Assembly: GCA_965209105.1 (NCBI GenBank)
Contig: CBDBQB010000010.1
Span: forward strand, 1-23,773
Direction: 5' to 3'
Source: JAAELZ01 sp965209105
Lineage (GTDB): Bacteria > Pseudomonadota > Gammaproteobacteria > Arenicellales > Poriferihabitantaceae
DNA: 23,773 nucleotides
The position numbers and the translations under genes were made by a program. The stretch's first letter is position 1; the number at the start of each line of letters is the position of its first letter. The notes under the pieces were generated by a model. That model made no database searches, was not told the DNA's origin, and saw only the letters and a list, made by a program, of their open reading frames with translations. Shown piece after piece: positions 1 through 8,373 of this stretch.

Positions 1-1212
1 GTGCCATCGCATTGATTGCGGTTAAACTCATAGCCGTCTATAGCGACTCGGTTAAGGTGAAAGTCCCATTTGATACCGCCACAGTAGTGATCGTAATATC
101 TCCCTCTACGCCCGAGCCCAGACTCTCCGAGGCATTGTCGAAACTTAAGGTGAAAATCCCCATCTACCGCATTGCCGCCATCGTCATTAATGGCGGTTTT
201 TTTCCAGTTGTAATTGGTGTCACCACTTTAAAGACCCAAATCCTGCTTCTTCGGTAGTGTGGTTGCGGTTTTGCTGGCGATATTATCTTCTTCGATGGCA
301 AGATCAATTTCACCGGATGCGAGTGGATCGGGACCATACATGACCACCCAGCCACCGTGTCCGCCATCTTCCGCCTCTTGCGTGGCAACGCATAGGTTAT
401 AGGTGTCGTTTAAGGATAGCTATACGGAGCGCCGGCCCACCCGTCACTCCTCGAAGTGAATCTGGGCCAAGAACCAATCTGGAACTGCACGCCATTGACG
501 GTTGCTGTGCCGCTTTCTGCAACGATATTACCCGAGCGTTTCGTTCGCGCGCGTGGTGACCCCCGTGTCTTTACTGATATGTTTTCCCACACAATGCCAT
601 CGGCCATGCCCGACAAAAAAAGCCGGTTCCTTCTGTTATCACAATCATTTGAATAGAAAGTTGAGAAATTGCCGTCATTATTGGTCATTACCTGACCCAA
701 GACAGCAGGGTTAGCGTAGGCATGTATAATGTCGCCACTGACGTTCTCTAAGCTAGCAGTTGCCCAGCCAGGGTTCCAGCCCACGGTGGCATCTGAAAGA
801 ACCGTATGCGCTTCGAAGTTGGTTCCATCGGGCAGGGTGTGTGCGCCTTCTTCTGCAATAATACAATGGACATCCGAAGGTGTTATGGCCGCACTGTCGC
901 GCGGCTCTTGAAGCCTGATTTCCATGCTGTTTGGCCCGATGTTCTGCAAGCGTAACACCCGCCGGGTTGATCTGTACTCGAGGGTAAAACGTAAGTACAT
1001 ACTGCCACGGGGTTGGTGCATAAGTATTGCTCAAAATTCCACGTTTGCCAAGCACTACCGACGGATTGTGCGTCTACCTCTAGGTAGCCAGTGACCACCA
1101 CAGCATTCGCATTGGCCGAAAACAAGACAGCAGCGATGCCCAGCATCAATAGGGAGGATCCCTTGACGCAGCCTTGTTTGAAAGTCTTTGAGATGATTAC
1201 TTGCTTTGTCAA
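1..1212 (-). pseudogene. Exported, probably surface-associated protein; 5' part, frame broken many times
   Basis: The start at 1212 opens a Sec signal peptide of about 37 residues (basic N-terminus, hydrophobic core LLMLGIAAVLF, cleavage after SANANA). The coding sense then hops between the three minus frames to the window edge. Plausible switch points are the A-run at 1033-1036, the A-run at 986-989, 570-572, 531-533, about 413-425, a TAA at 228-230, about 153-161 and about 45-55. Stitching the frames gives a low-complexity-free, Gly/Thr/Asn/Asp-rich protein with pieces such as WQYVLTFTLEYRS, AESGTATVNGVQFQIGSW, NDTYNLCVATQEAEDGGHGG and VSNGTFTLTES, typical of beta-sandwich exported proteins. 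I do not recognise a family and no catalytic motif is visible. Several breaks lie in homopolymers and one pair (570-572 and 531-533) is compensating, so sequencing error is at least part of the cause; real decay cannot be excluded. The C-terminus lies outside the window. Confidence 0.55.
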
Positions 1213-1554
1213 TGCTTCCCGTTAAATCCTCTGAGCCTAATTACTATATTTTAGCCAGTGCTGTGTGTTCGATTTTATAGGTCTGGTTTTTGTAGCCAGT
1301 GGCCACAATTTCAGCTAATCAAACGTATAGTATTGATTTTACACTGAATGATGATCTTACACTACGTATTCACAAAGGGTAACCGCAATAAACCGTTCAT
1401 AGTGAAAAATATACCATATATCAAATATGTGTTGAATTATTATTCTGATTTTTCGGTCTGCACTCACAGGGCTTTTATTCCAGGGAGTGAAGAGTGGATC
1501 AGCGCAGCAAAGTTTTCCACCAAAGACACAAAATGCAGACGTCAGTTTATTTAT
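1213..1554. other. Intergenic stretch without a recognisable gene
   Basis: This AT-rich stretch separates the upstream end of the exported-protein gene (minus) from the 3' end of ppk2 (minus). It should hold the promoter of the exported-protein gene and the end of the ppk2 transcript, but I see neither a convincing -35/-10 pair nor a hairpin with a T-tract. A plus-strand open frame of 72 codons (1348-1566) has no recognisable motif or ribosome site and I do not accept it as a gene. Confidence 0.5.
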
Positions 1555-2406
1555 CTAAATCGATGAAAGGGAGCCAGCCCTATTTATGATTTGGGGTAAA
1601 TCTCTGGAATAAACGTTTGTTCGTCGATGGGCGAGGCGAACATATTCGCCTTTGATTGCAGCGCGCTTGGGAAGACTAAATTTTTTCGGCGTTAAATCTT
1701 CATAATCGAACAGGGATAGCAGGTGCGCCATCGTATTGAGGCGCTGCGTGGGCTTTTTAATATCCGCGTTGACCACGAACCATGGGCTTTGTTTGGTATC
1801 GGTATAGCTGAACATGGCATCCTTGGCTTTGGAATACCCCTGCCATCGATCTCGTGATTCTAAATCCATTGGGCTGAGTTTCCAGCGTTTGGTTGAGGTG
1901 TCCATGCGAGCTTGAAAACGACGTTCTTGCTCTTCATCGTTGACTGAAAACCAATATTTGATGAGCTTTATGCCGCTGCGAATCAGCATGCGCTCAAAAT
2001 TAGGGCAGGCGCGCATAAAATCATCATACTCATCGTCGGTGCAAAACCCCATCACGCGTTCGACGCCCGCGCGATTATACCAGCTGCGATCCAAGATCAC
2101 CATCTCACCGGGCGGCGGGTAAGTGTGCAACATAACGTTGGAAATACCACTGTGTTTTTCTCGCGCTCGGTGGGTGCGGGCAGGGGCGACGACGCGTACA
2201 TCTCTAGGACTCAAGTGCTGGGTGATTCGCTTAATTACGCCCCCTTTGCCAGCGGCGTCACGGCCTTCAAATATCACCACAACGCGATCTTTGGTATGCT
2301 TGATCCATTCTTGCAGCTTGATCATTTCAATTTGAAGGCGTAATAACTCGCTTTCGTATTCTTTTTTTCCGATCTTTTTTGAGCCTTCGTGCTTGCTTGT
2401 TGACAT
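1555..2406 (-). CDS. ppk2: Polyphosphate kinase 2 (PPK2 family, single domain)
   Basis: PPK2 enzymes transfer phosphate between polyphosphate and nucleoside diphosphates in the cytoplasm, usually making ATP or GTP at the expense of polyphosphate. The 283-aa protein has the Walker A loop FEGRDAAGKGG (about residues 46-56), the Walker B/lid motif LDRSWYNRAGVERVMGF (about 105-121) and the family's C-terminal part with KRWKLSPMDLESRDRW. Length and single P-loop domain fit the short class I type. Residues 85-99 read HSGISNVMLHTYPPP, unlike the family. The other frame of the same DNA reads TQWYFQRYVAHLPAA, which is the usual PPK2 sequence. Restoring it needs one more base in the T5 run at 2155-2159 and one fewer in the GGG at 2110-2112. 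The gene is almost certainly intact and the stretch a consensus error. It is divergent from queE. Confidence 0.93.
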   Translation of the reverse strand: MSTSKHEGSKKIGKKEYESELLRLQIEMIKLQEWIKHTKDRVVVIFEGRDAAGKGGVIKRITQHLSPRDVRVVAPARTHRAREKHSGISNVMLHTYPPPGEMVILDRSWYNRAGVERVMGFCTDDEYDDFMRACPNFERMLIRSGIKLIKYWFSVNDEEQERRFQARMDTSTKRWKLSPMDLESRDRWQGYSKAKDAMFSYTDTKQSPWFVVNADIKKPTQRLNTMAHLLSLFDYEDLTPKKFSLPKRAAIKGEYVRLAHRRTNVYSRDLPQIINRAGSLSSI

Positions 2407-2508
2407 GGATTTAACCTAATTTATGATTTTTGGTGAGCTATAGAGGCTACCTACTATACTTCCGGTTATATGCATATTGGCATAGCTAATGACCGAAGGC
2501 AATCATGA

Positions 2509-2514
2509 TAAAAT
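2509..2514 (+). promoter_or_regulatory. Candidate -10 box upstream of queE
   Basis: TAAAAT followed by a GC-rich discriminator (CGCGCC) lies about 39 bases before the queE start, in the 146-base gap between the divergent ppk2 and queE genes. No good -35 box is found 16-18 bases upstream, so this is only a candidate. Confidence 0.25.
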
Positions 2515-2552
2515 CGCGCCTAATTTTCACCTCAGCATTTACTAATTAAATC

Positions 2553-3191
2553 GTGAGCTATTCGGTAAAAGAAATATTTTATTCCTTGCAAGGGGAAGGC
2601 GCTCGCTCGGGGCGCCCCGCTGTATTCTGCCGATTTACGGGCTGTAATTTATGGTCGGGTGAGGAGCGCCATCGGCCAGATGCCGAGTGTAATTTTTGTG
2701 ATACCGATTTCGTGGGCACGGATGGTATTGGAGGCGGTAAGTTTGACGATGCACAATCGCTTGCCAATAATGTAGCGTCCTACTGGCACGATGCGTCCAG
2801 CCGTGCCAAGCCTTATGTGGTGTTTACCGGTGGAGAGCCCTTATTGCAACTGGATACCGTTTTGATTGAGGCCTTGCATCATAAAGGCTTTGAAGTGGCA
2901 GTCGAAACCAATGGGACACTTTCGGCCCCCGCCGGAATTGATTGGCTTTGTGTCAGCCCTAAAGGCCAAACCACCTTGAAACAATTAAGCGGAAATGAGT
3001 TAAAATATGTGCATCCACAAGCCAATGTTAATCCGCATAAGTTTGCACACTTGAGTTTTGATCATTTTTATTTGCAGCCCTTAGAAAATGACAGTCTTGA
3101 GGTGCACCAGCAGTTATGTCAGGATTACTGCCTGACCAACCCGCAATGGAAGCTAAGTCTGCAAACTCACAAAATTCTCGGTATTCGGTAG
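2553..3191 (+). CDS. queE: 7-carboxy-7-deazaguanine synthase (radical SAM)
   Basis: QueE converts 6-carboxytetrahydropterin to 7-carboxy-7-deazaguanine, a step in queuosine (and preQ0) synthesis. The 212-aa protein starts with the family opening VKEIFYSLQGEGARSGRPAVF. It has the gammaproteobacterial-type cluster motif CRFTGCNLWSG with a long insertion before CNFCDTDFVGTDG, whose cysteines bind the 4Fe-4S cluster. It also has the FTGGEPLLQLD SAM-binding motif, VETNGT, and the C-terminal LSLQTHKILGIR. The start is GTG at 2553; no strong Shine-Dalgarno sequence precedes it, but the reading frame matches the family from the first residues. Its stop is only 11 bases before the ygiQ start, suggesting co-transcription. 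The other queuosine genes (queC, queD) are not in the window. Confidence 0.95.
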   Translation: MSYSVKEIFYSLQGEGARSGRPAVFCRFTGCNLWSGEERHRPDAECNFCDTDFVGTDGIGGGKFDDAQSLANNVASYWHDASSRAKPYVVFTGGEPLLQLDTVLIEALHHKGFEVAVETNGTLSAPAGIDWLCVSPKGQTTLKQLSGNELKYVHPQANVNPHKFAHLSFDHFYLQPLENDSLEVHQQLCQDYCLTNPQWKLSLQTHKILGIR

Positions 3192-3202
3192 CGTATTTCA
3201 CC

Positions 3203-5392
3203 ATGGGTATATTAACACCACCACCTTTATTTTCTTACCGTCCTTATTGGCCGAAAAAACTGGGTGAAGCGCCGGTTCTACCGATGTCGCGCGCCGAGAT
3301 GGACGCGTTGGGATGGGACAGCTGCGATATTATTATCGTCACGGGCGATGCCTATGTCGATCATCCGAGTTTTGGCATGGCGTTGATTGGGCGCTTATTG
3401 GAAGCGCAAGGTTTTCGGGTCGGCATCATCGCGCAGCCGGATTGGCAATCAGCCGATGCGTTTAAGACTTTGGGAGCGCCTAATCTTTTCTTTGGTATCA
3501 CCGCCGGCAATATGGATTCGATGGTTAATCGCTATACCTCTGATCGTAAGGTTCGTTCGGATGATGCCTATACTCCGGGCGGAGAAGGCGGCAAGCGACC
3601 GGATCGATCCGTATTGGTCTATTCGCAGCGGGCGCGTCAAGCATATAAAAATGTTCCGATTGTGATCGGTGGAATTGAGGCAAGCCTCAGGCGAATCGCG
3701 CATTACGATTATTGGTCGGATAAGGTGCGTCGATCAATTCTTCCAGATTCTAAAGCAGACATATTGCTCTACGGTAATGCCGAACGAGCGGTGGTCGAGT
3801 TGGCGCATCGCTTGGCGGCGGGCGAGTCCATTGATAGCATCAATGATATTCGCGGCACGGCATTGATGCGCACCGAATTGCCTGCGGACTGGGGCGTCAT
3901 TGATTCAACTGACATAGATAAGCCGGGCAAGGTTCAAGCCGAGCCTGATCCCTATCAAGCAAAGCCTGCTTGCAAGGAAAATCTTGCCGAAGTAGAGGCG
4001 GGCAAGCAAGGTGTGAAGGTCGCGCTGCCGATAATGCCTGCGCTTGCTGATCGACAGCATACCTTTATTCGCCTGCCTTCTTATGAGCAAGTTAAATCTG
4101 ACAAAGTACTCTATGCGCATACCTCACGGGTGTTTCATTTAGAAACCAATCCGGGCAATGCGCGAGCGCTGGTTCAGCGCCATGGAAATCGAGATATATG
4201 GCTTAATCCGCCGCCAATCCCGCTCGATACAGTTGAACTTGATCGACTTTATGAGTTCGCTTATACCCGGCGCCCACATCCTGCCTATGGCGAGGAAAAG
4301 AATCCAGCATGGGAGATGATTCGCTTTTCGATCAACATTATGCGTGGCTGTTTTGGAGGCTGTACTTTTTGCTCAATCACCGAACACGAGGGGCGCATTA
4401 TTCAGAGCCGATCTGAAGAATCCGTGGTCAGGGAAGTTGAGACGATTCGCGATGAAATACCTGAATTTACAGGCTTTATTTCGGATTTAGGCGGCCCGAC
4501 AGCGAATATGTATCGCTTGCTCTGCAAAGATAAACATATTGAAGAATCTTGCCGGCGTTTGTCGTGTGTGTACCCTAAAATTTGTAAAAATTTAGGCACT
4601 GACCACCAGCCCTTGATCGATTTATACCGGCGCGTTCGAAAGATAAAAGGCGTCAAAAAAGTCGTGGTAGCCTCTGGACTCAGATATGATCTCGCCATTG
4701 AGTCGCCCGAGTATGTCAAGGAATTGGTCACCCACCACGTTGGCGGCTACCTTAAAATAGCACCCGAACATACCGAGGAAGGCCCCTTATCGAAAATGAT
4801 GAAGCCCGGCATGGGCGCGTACGATCGCTTCAAGCAATTATTTGATCGCTACTCAAAGCAAGCGGGCAAAGAGCAATATCTGATCCCTTATTTTATCGCC
4901 GCACACCCGGGGACCAGTGACGAGGACATGCTTAATCTCGCGCTGTGGTTGAAGAAAAACCGTTTTCGTACTGATCAAGTGCAAGCATTTTTACCCACCC
5001 CGATGGCGGTTGCCAGTGCCATGTACCACACTGGGTACAATCCTTTAGGGCGTATCCGTAGAAATTCCGCGCAGGTCAGTTCAATCAAGGGTTTAAACCA
5101 TCGACGATTGCATAAGGCCTTTTTGCGCTATCATGATGCACGCAATTGGCCTTTGTTGAGAACAGCCCTTAAGGAGATGGGGCGTTCGGACTTAATTGGC
5201 AGTGGTAGCGAAGCGCTGGTGCCAGCCGAATCTTATCGCGAGAAACAGGCCAGTTCCCGCAAAGCACGCGCGGGTCAAAAGTTCTTTCCTGCGCGCACCA
5301 CCCATGCACGCGCGGAGGGGAAACCGTCTGGAAATCGATATGCAAAAAAAGCAGCAAAACGGGCAGCTAAACAAGGCGCGCGAAGACGGTAG
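3203..5392 (+). CDS. ygiQ: YgiQ family radical SAM protein
   Basis: This is a member of the large YgiQ family (UPF0313). These are radical SAM proteins, conserved in many bacteria, whose reaction has not been established as far as I know. The 729-aa protein has the N-terminal family block LPMSRAEMDALGWDSCDII, a B12-binding-like/leader region, and GGIEASLRRIAHYDYWSDKVRR. The cluster motif is C383-x3-C387-x2-C390 (CFGGCTFC) followed by SITEHEGRIIQSRSE. Further conserved blocks are ISDLGGPTANMY, THHVGGYLKIAPEHTEEGPL and YLIPYFIAAHPGT. It ends in a Lys/Arg/Ala-rich tail of about 60 residues. I chose ATG 3203 because the family begins there; the open frame reaches back to 3116 inside queE, but the extra residues have no family counterpart. 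It sits between queE and marC with 11- and 3-base gaps. Confidence 0.95.
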   Translation: MGILTPPPLFSYRPYWPKKLGEAPVLPMSRAEMDALGWDSCDIIIVTGDAYVDHPSFGMALIGRLLEAQGFRVGIIAQPDWQSADAFKTLGAPNLFFGITAGNMDSMVNRYTSDRKVRSDDAYTPGGEGGKRPDRSVLVYSQRARQAYKNVPIVIGGIEASLRRIAHYDYWSDKVRRSILPDSKADILLYGNAERAVVELAHRLAAGESIDSINDIRGTALMRTELPADWGVIDSTDIDKPGKVQAEPDPYQAKPACKENLAEVEAGKQGVKVALPIMPALADRQHTFIRLPSYEQVKSDKVLYAHTSRVFHLETNPGNARALVQRHGNRDIWLNPPPIPLDTVELDRLYEFAYTRRPHPAYGEEKNPAWEMIRFSINIMRGCFGGCTFCSITEHEGRIIQSRSEESVVREVETIRDEIPEFTGFISDLGGPTANMYRLLCKDKHIEESCRRLSCVYPKICKNLGTDHQPLIDLYRRVRKIKGVKKVVVASGLRYDLAIESPEYVKELVTHHVGGYLKIAPEHTEEGPLSKMMKPGMGAYDRFKQLFDRYSKQAGKEQYLIPYFIAAHPGTSDEDMLNLALWLKKNRFRTDQVQAFLPTPMAVASAMYHTGYNPLGRIRRNSAQVSSIKGLNHRRLHKAFLRYHDARNWPLLRTALKEMGRSDLIGSGSEALVPAESYREKQASSRKARAGQKFFPARTTHARAEGKPSGNRYAKKAAKRAAKQGARRR

Positions 5393-5395
5393 AGT

Positions 5396-6052
5396 ATGTT
5401 AACAGGCGCGTTTTTCGAAACCTACTTTATTGTTTTAGCGTCCTTATTTGCATTGGTTGATCCCATTGGGAACGCGGTTATTTTTGCTAGCCTAACACCA
5501 ACACGTTCAGCGTATCGACGCCGTGTATACGCGATTAAAGGCGTTTTAATCGCAACAATTCTATTGTTTGGCTTTATGTTTTTGGGCGAGTTTTTTCTAA
5601 AACATCTGGGCATATCACTTGCTGCCTTGCGGACATCCGGCGGAATATTATTACTCATCATGGGCATAGACATGGTATTTGCACGGCACTCGGGCGGAAC
5701 CAGCACCACTGATGAGGAAGAACAAGAAGCGATTGAAAAAGGCATTGCGAAGGAAGATATATCTGTATTCCCACTGGCCACACCACTGCTGGCAGGGCCT
5801 GGAGCCATCGGCGCGATTATTTTATTTCATGCCAATGCAAAAGGCGCGGTCGAACATCAAATGGCCGTCGCTTCAGCCTTGACTACGATCATGATCGCCT
5901 CATTGTTTTGCTTGCTCGCAGCGAGCTTTTTGCAACGCTTGCTGGGCAAGACGGGCATGAATGTCATCAACCGCATCATGGGCGTATTGCTCTCCGCTCT
6001 AGCGGTGCAATTTATATTCGATGGGCTTAGTCAAAGTGGATTGTTCGGATAA
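5396..6052 (+). CDS. marC: MarC family integral membrane protein
   Basis: The 218-aa protein is hydrophobic with about six membrane segments. It carries the MarC family signatures FALVDPIGNAVIFASLT near residue 20, LRTSGGILLLIMGIDMVFA near 80, and FPLATPLLAGPGAIGAIILF near 125. A charged loop (DEEEQEAIEKG) separates the two repeats, as in the family. The role of MarC proteins is not settled; the early link with multiple antibiotic resistance was later withdrawn, so no transport substrate is assigned. The ATG at 5396 follows the ygiQ stop by three bases, so translation is probably coupled. The symbol is by family and orthology to E. coli marC is not certain. Confidence 0.88.
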   Translation: MLTGAFFETYFIVLASLFALVDPIGNAVIFASLTPTRSAYRRRVYAIKGVLIATILLFGFMFLGEFFLKHLGISLAALRTSGGILLLIMGIDMVFARHSGGTSTTDEEEQEAIEKGIAKEDISVFPLATPLLAGPGAIGAIILFHANAKGAVEHQMAVASALTTIMIASLFCLLAASFLQRLLGKTGMNVINRIMGVLLSALAVQFIFDGLSQSGLFG

Positions 6053-6079
6053 GCTAAAGCCTCAAAGGTGGCTTTGCTT
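6051..6079 (+). terminator. Weak hairpin after marC
   Basis: AAGCTAAAGCC and GGCTTTGCTT can pair over about 10 bp with one bulged T and an 8-base loop, starting in the marC stop codon. There is no T-tract after the stem, so it may end or stabilise the queE-ygiQ-marC transcript without being a classical intrinsic terminator. Confidence 0.3.
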
Positions 6080-6166
6080 AAGTGAGGGTGAAAATTAACT
6101 CAGGCACGACATAGCCTCGCCATTTAGTAGGAATAGGCAAGCGCATAAATGGTCGCCCAAAGCGGC

Positions 6167-6172
6167 TATAAT
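6167..6172 (+). promoter_or_regulatory. Candidate -10 box upstream of trhO
   Basis: A perfect TATAAT followed by a GC-rich stretch (TCGGCC) lies about 52 bases before the trhO ATG. The hexamer 17 bases upstream (CATAAA) is a poor -35 match, so the promoter call rests mainly on the -10 and its position in the gap after marC. Confidence 0.35.
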
Positions 6173-6224
6173 TCGGCCACTTCATAATATTGCACTGGAT
6201 TTACGTTCCAGCAGGCAGGAAAAC

Positions 6225-7210
6225 ATGACAAACATTCAAGTTTGTGCGATGTACCAGTTCGTTCGCTTTGCCGACTACGCTGACTTTCGCGCACCCCTCT
6301 ACCAGCAACTCAATAGCCTCGGTTTAAGAGGCACTATCTTGATTGCCGACGAAGGCATTAACGGCACGATTGCAGGGAAACCCTGAGAAAATTGAGCAGT
6401 TTCTTTTGTGGCTGAAAAAGGACGTACGCTTTAAGGAAATTGAAACGAAATTCTCGTTGACGCATGAAATGCCCTTCAAACGCGCCAAGATTAAAGCTCA
6501 AAAAGGAAATTGTAACCATGGGCGTTCACGGTATTGATCCGCTTTATAGTGTGGGGACTTATTTAAATGCTGAGCAATGGAATGACATGATTAGCGACCC
6601 TAACGTCTTGTTGATTGATTGCCGAAACGAATATGAGGTTAAGGTCGGAACTTTTGAGCGCGCCGTCAATCCGAACACGACTAATTTTCGAGAATTCCCC
6701 GCCTATTTGCAGAAAACCTTAGATGAGAATAAGCAACAAAAAATCGCGATGTTTTGCACGGGCGGAATACGTTGCGAAAAATCGACAGCCTACTTAAGGG
6801 AGCAGGGCTATGAGAACGTTTACCACCTTAAAGGCGGTGTATTGCAGTATCTTGAAGACATGCCGCAGGATAAGAGTAAATGGCAGGGCGAATGTTTTGT
6901 ATTTGATGAGCGCGTAACGGTTAATCATCATCTCGAAAAAGGGCGATATGATCAATGTCACGCCTGCCGCTGGCCAATCACTGAAGCCGACAAACAATCC
7001 ACCGCTTTTGTGCAAGGTGTGAGTTGCCCACATTGCGCGGATAAATATACTGATGCGCAGCGCGCAGCCTTTGCCGAGCGAGAAAAACAGATGCGCTTAG
7101 CGAAATCTCGCGGCGTGGCACATATGGGCGCAGAAGCGGCGGATCATCTGCTTAGCATTAAGGCAAAGCCCAAGGAATATCAGGTTTTAAAGGGTGATCT
7201 GTCTGATTAA
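6225..7210 (+). CDS. trhO: tRNA uridine(34) hydroxylase TrhO, split by two +1 frameshifts
   Basis: TrhO (YceA) hydroxylates uridine 34 of certain tRNAs, the first step to 5-(carboxy)methoxyuridine. The ATG at 6225 has a good ribosome site (CAGGA, about 7 bases upstream). The frame runs through LIADEGINGTIAG and hits TGA at 6384-6386. Coding resumes one frame on (NPEKIEQFLLWLKKDVRF, then MPFKRAKIK), and again one frame on from about 6495 (LKKEIVTMGVHGIDP to the stop). Removing one base in GGGAAA (6375-6380) and one in AAA (6493-6495) gives a continuous 327-aa protein that matches the family end to end. It has the rhodanese domain with active-site cysteine in MFCTGGIRCEKS and a C-terminal cysteine cluster (CHAC, CPHC). 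Both indels sit next to homopolymers, so consensus error is more likely than a true pseudogene. It converges on ygfZ. Confidence 0.88.
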
Positions 7211-7260
7211 TGCGGGTGAATCGCTCAGGACAGCGAGAGCATCGTTTTTGATGGCCGCTG

Positions 7261-8169
7261 CTAGAGTGTGATCTCGTAGGCTTGTTGGCGACGATTCAAA
7301 GGCATGGTTTTTTCTTTGTCGAGGTAGAGTGCGCCTAGTTCAATATGCGTGACCGGCAGGGTAATACTGAGTAAGGCCTTATCGTCTTTTTCGACAATAT
7401 TGGTGATATTGCCTGCTGCGCTGTTGCGTTCGTCAATGAAAATCGGCGCGCCAATCGTGGCTTGCTTGTCATTGGGGGCTTCAGCTGAGATCATGCGTGT
7501 CTTAGGCTTGCCCCGATACTTTATGCGGGCGATGATTTCTTGACCGGGAAAACAGCCTTTCTTAAAGTTCACACCGCCAAGGATATCAAGGTTGACCGAT
7601 TGCGGGATTAAGGCTTCAACTAATTCTATATATACCTCTGGAATATTTTGCTCGATATTCATTGTGTGCCAATCATTTGATTGGCCAGACGTAAGCATTG
7701 GTGGACGGGTAGCTTCAATAGCGGATTTTGCTGCTTTATCCGCTAAGACGAAGGCGCGTGTAGCGTCGATACAGTGCGGAAATATCTGTGCGCCGCTGGC
7801 ACGCAGTTTCTTATAGCTTGCGACTTGTGCATCGGGTTTGGAGATTAAGCCATAGAGTGTAAGATCGGTGGTAGATTCAATCTCAACATCCGAGCGCATG
7901 ACAAACATCTTAAGCCTAGACAAGACTTTCTCCATCGTTAGCTTGGGCGCGACTAAGATGTAGCCCGCCTTTGTTTTGAAAATATTGAATAGAGCAAGAA
8001 TCCTTCCCTTGGGCGAGCAATACGCGCTAAGCTGGTGCGAGCTATCTTTGTCGAGTAATTGTATGTCGTTGCTTAGTTGGCCCTGTAAGAAGTCCGTGGC
8101 GTCCGCGCCTCGGATATCGATTATCGCGTATGTGGCTAACTCGGCGAGTGTGGGATGAGTACTGGGCAT
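7261..8169 (-). CDS. ygfZ: YgfZ/GcvT-like folate-binding protein (Fe-S cluster maintenance)
   Basis: YgfZ is a cytoplasmic, folate-binding relative of the glycine-cleavage T protein that helps assemble or repair some Fe-S enzymes such as MiaB. The 302-aa product (start ATG 8169) has the N-terminal block IRGADATDFLQGQLSNDI and SAYCSPKGRILALF. It also has the family signature KGCFPGQEIIARIKYRG, with the conserved cysteine at about residue 206. The open frame extends six codons further to a TTG at 8187, but the ATG is preferred because the family begins close to it. Its 3' end faces trhO across 50 bases, and its 5' end is divergent from rnr. Fe-S enzymes in the same neighbourhood (queE, ygiQ) make a functional link possible, but that is only context. 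Confidence 0.9.
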   Translation of the reverse strand: MPSTHPTLAELATYAIIDIRGADATDFLQGQLSNDIQLLDKDSSHQLSAYCSPKGRILALFNIFKTKAGYILVAPKLTMEKVLSRLKMFVMRSDVEIESTTDLTLYGLISKPDAQVASYKKLRASGAQIFPHCIDATRAFVLADKAAKSAIEATRPPMLTSGQSNDWHTMNIEQNIPEVYIELVEALIPQSVNLDILGGVNFKKGCFPGQEIIARIKYRGKPKTRMISAEAPNDKQATIGAPIFIDERNSAAGNITNIVEKDDKALLSITLPVTHIELGALYLDKEKTMPLNRRQQAYEITL

Positions 8170-8373
8170 AAGCTTCGCAAGGCACAATGCGGCTAAAGTT
8201 AAGGATTGTTATTGTATGGGGTTTGTCGGTGTACTCACAAGGTATAAATGAATAAATGCTGTCGAACGATATAGGCTAAGTTATACTCTGCGGTATCATC
8301 CCATCCACGCATAAATCGTAGTGCGTAATTCGAATTTAGTAATTTTTAGGCATTTTTTAGGTACAAACATTTA

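Noticed and set aside
1084..1305. TAGCCAGTG occurring three times (near 1084, 1252 and 1292)
   Set aside because: The copies are irregularly spaced and short, one lies in coding sequence, and no larger repeat unit is seen.
1348..1566. Plus-strand open frame of 72 codons after the exported-protein gene
   Set aside because: No ribosome site, no recognisable motif, AT-rich composition, and its end overlaps ppk2 on the other strand.
3116..3202. Longer N-terminus for ygiQ starting inside queE
   Set aside because: The extra 29 residues are a shifted reading of queE and have no match in the family, which begins at ATG 3203.
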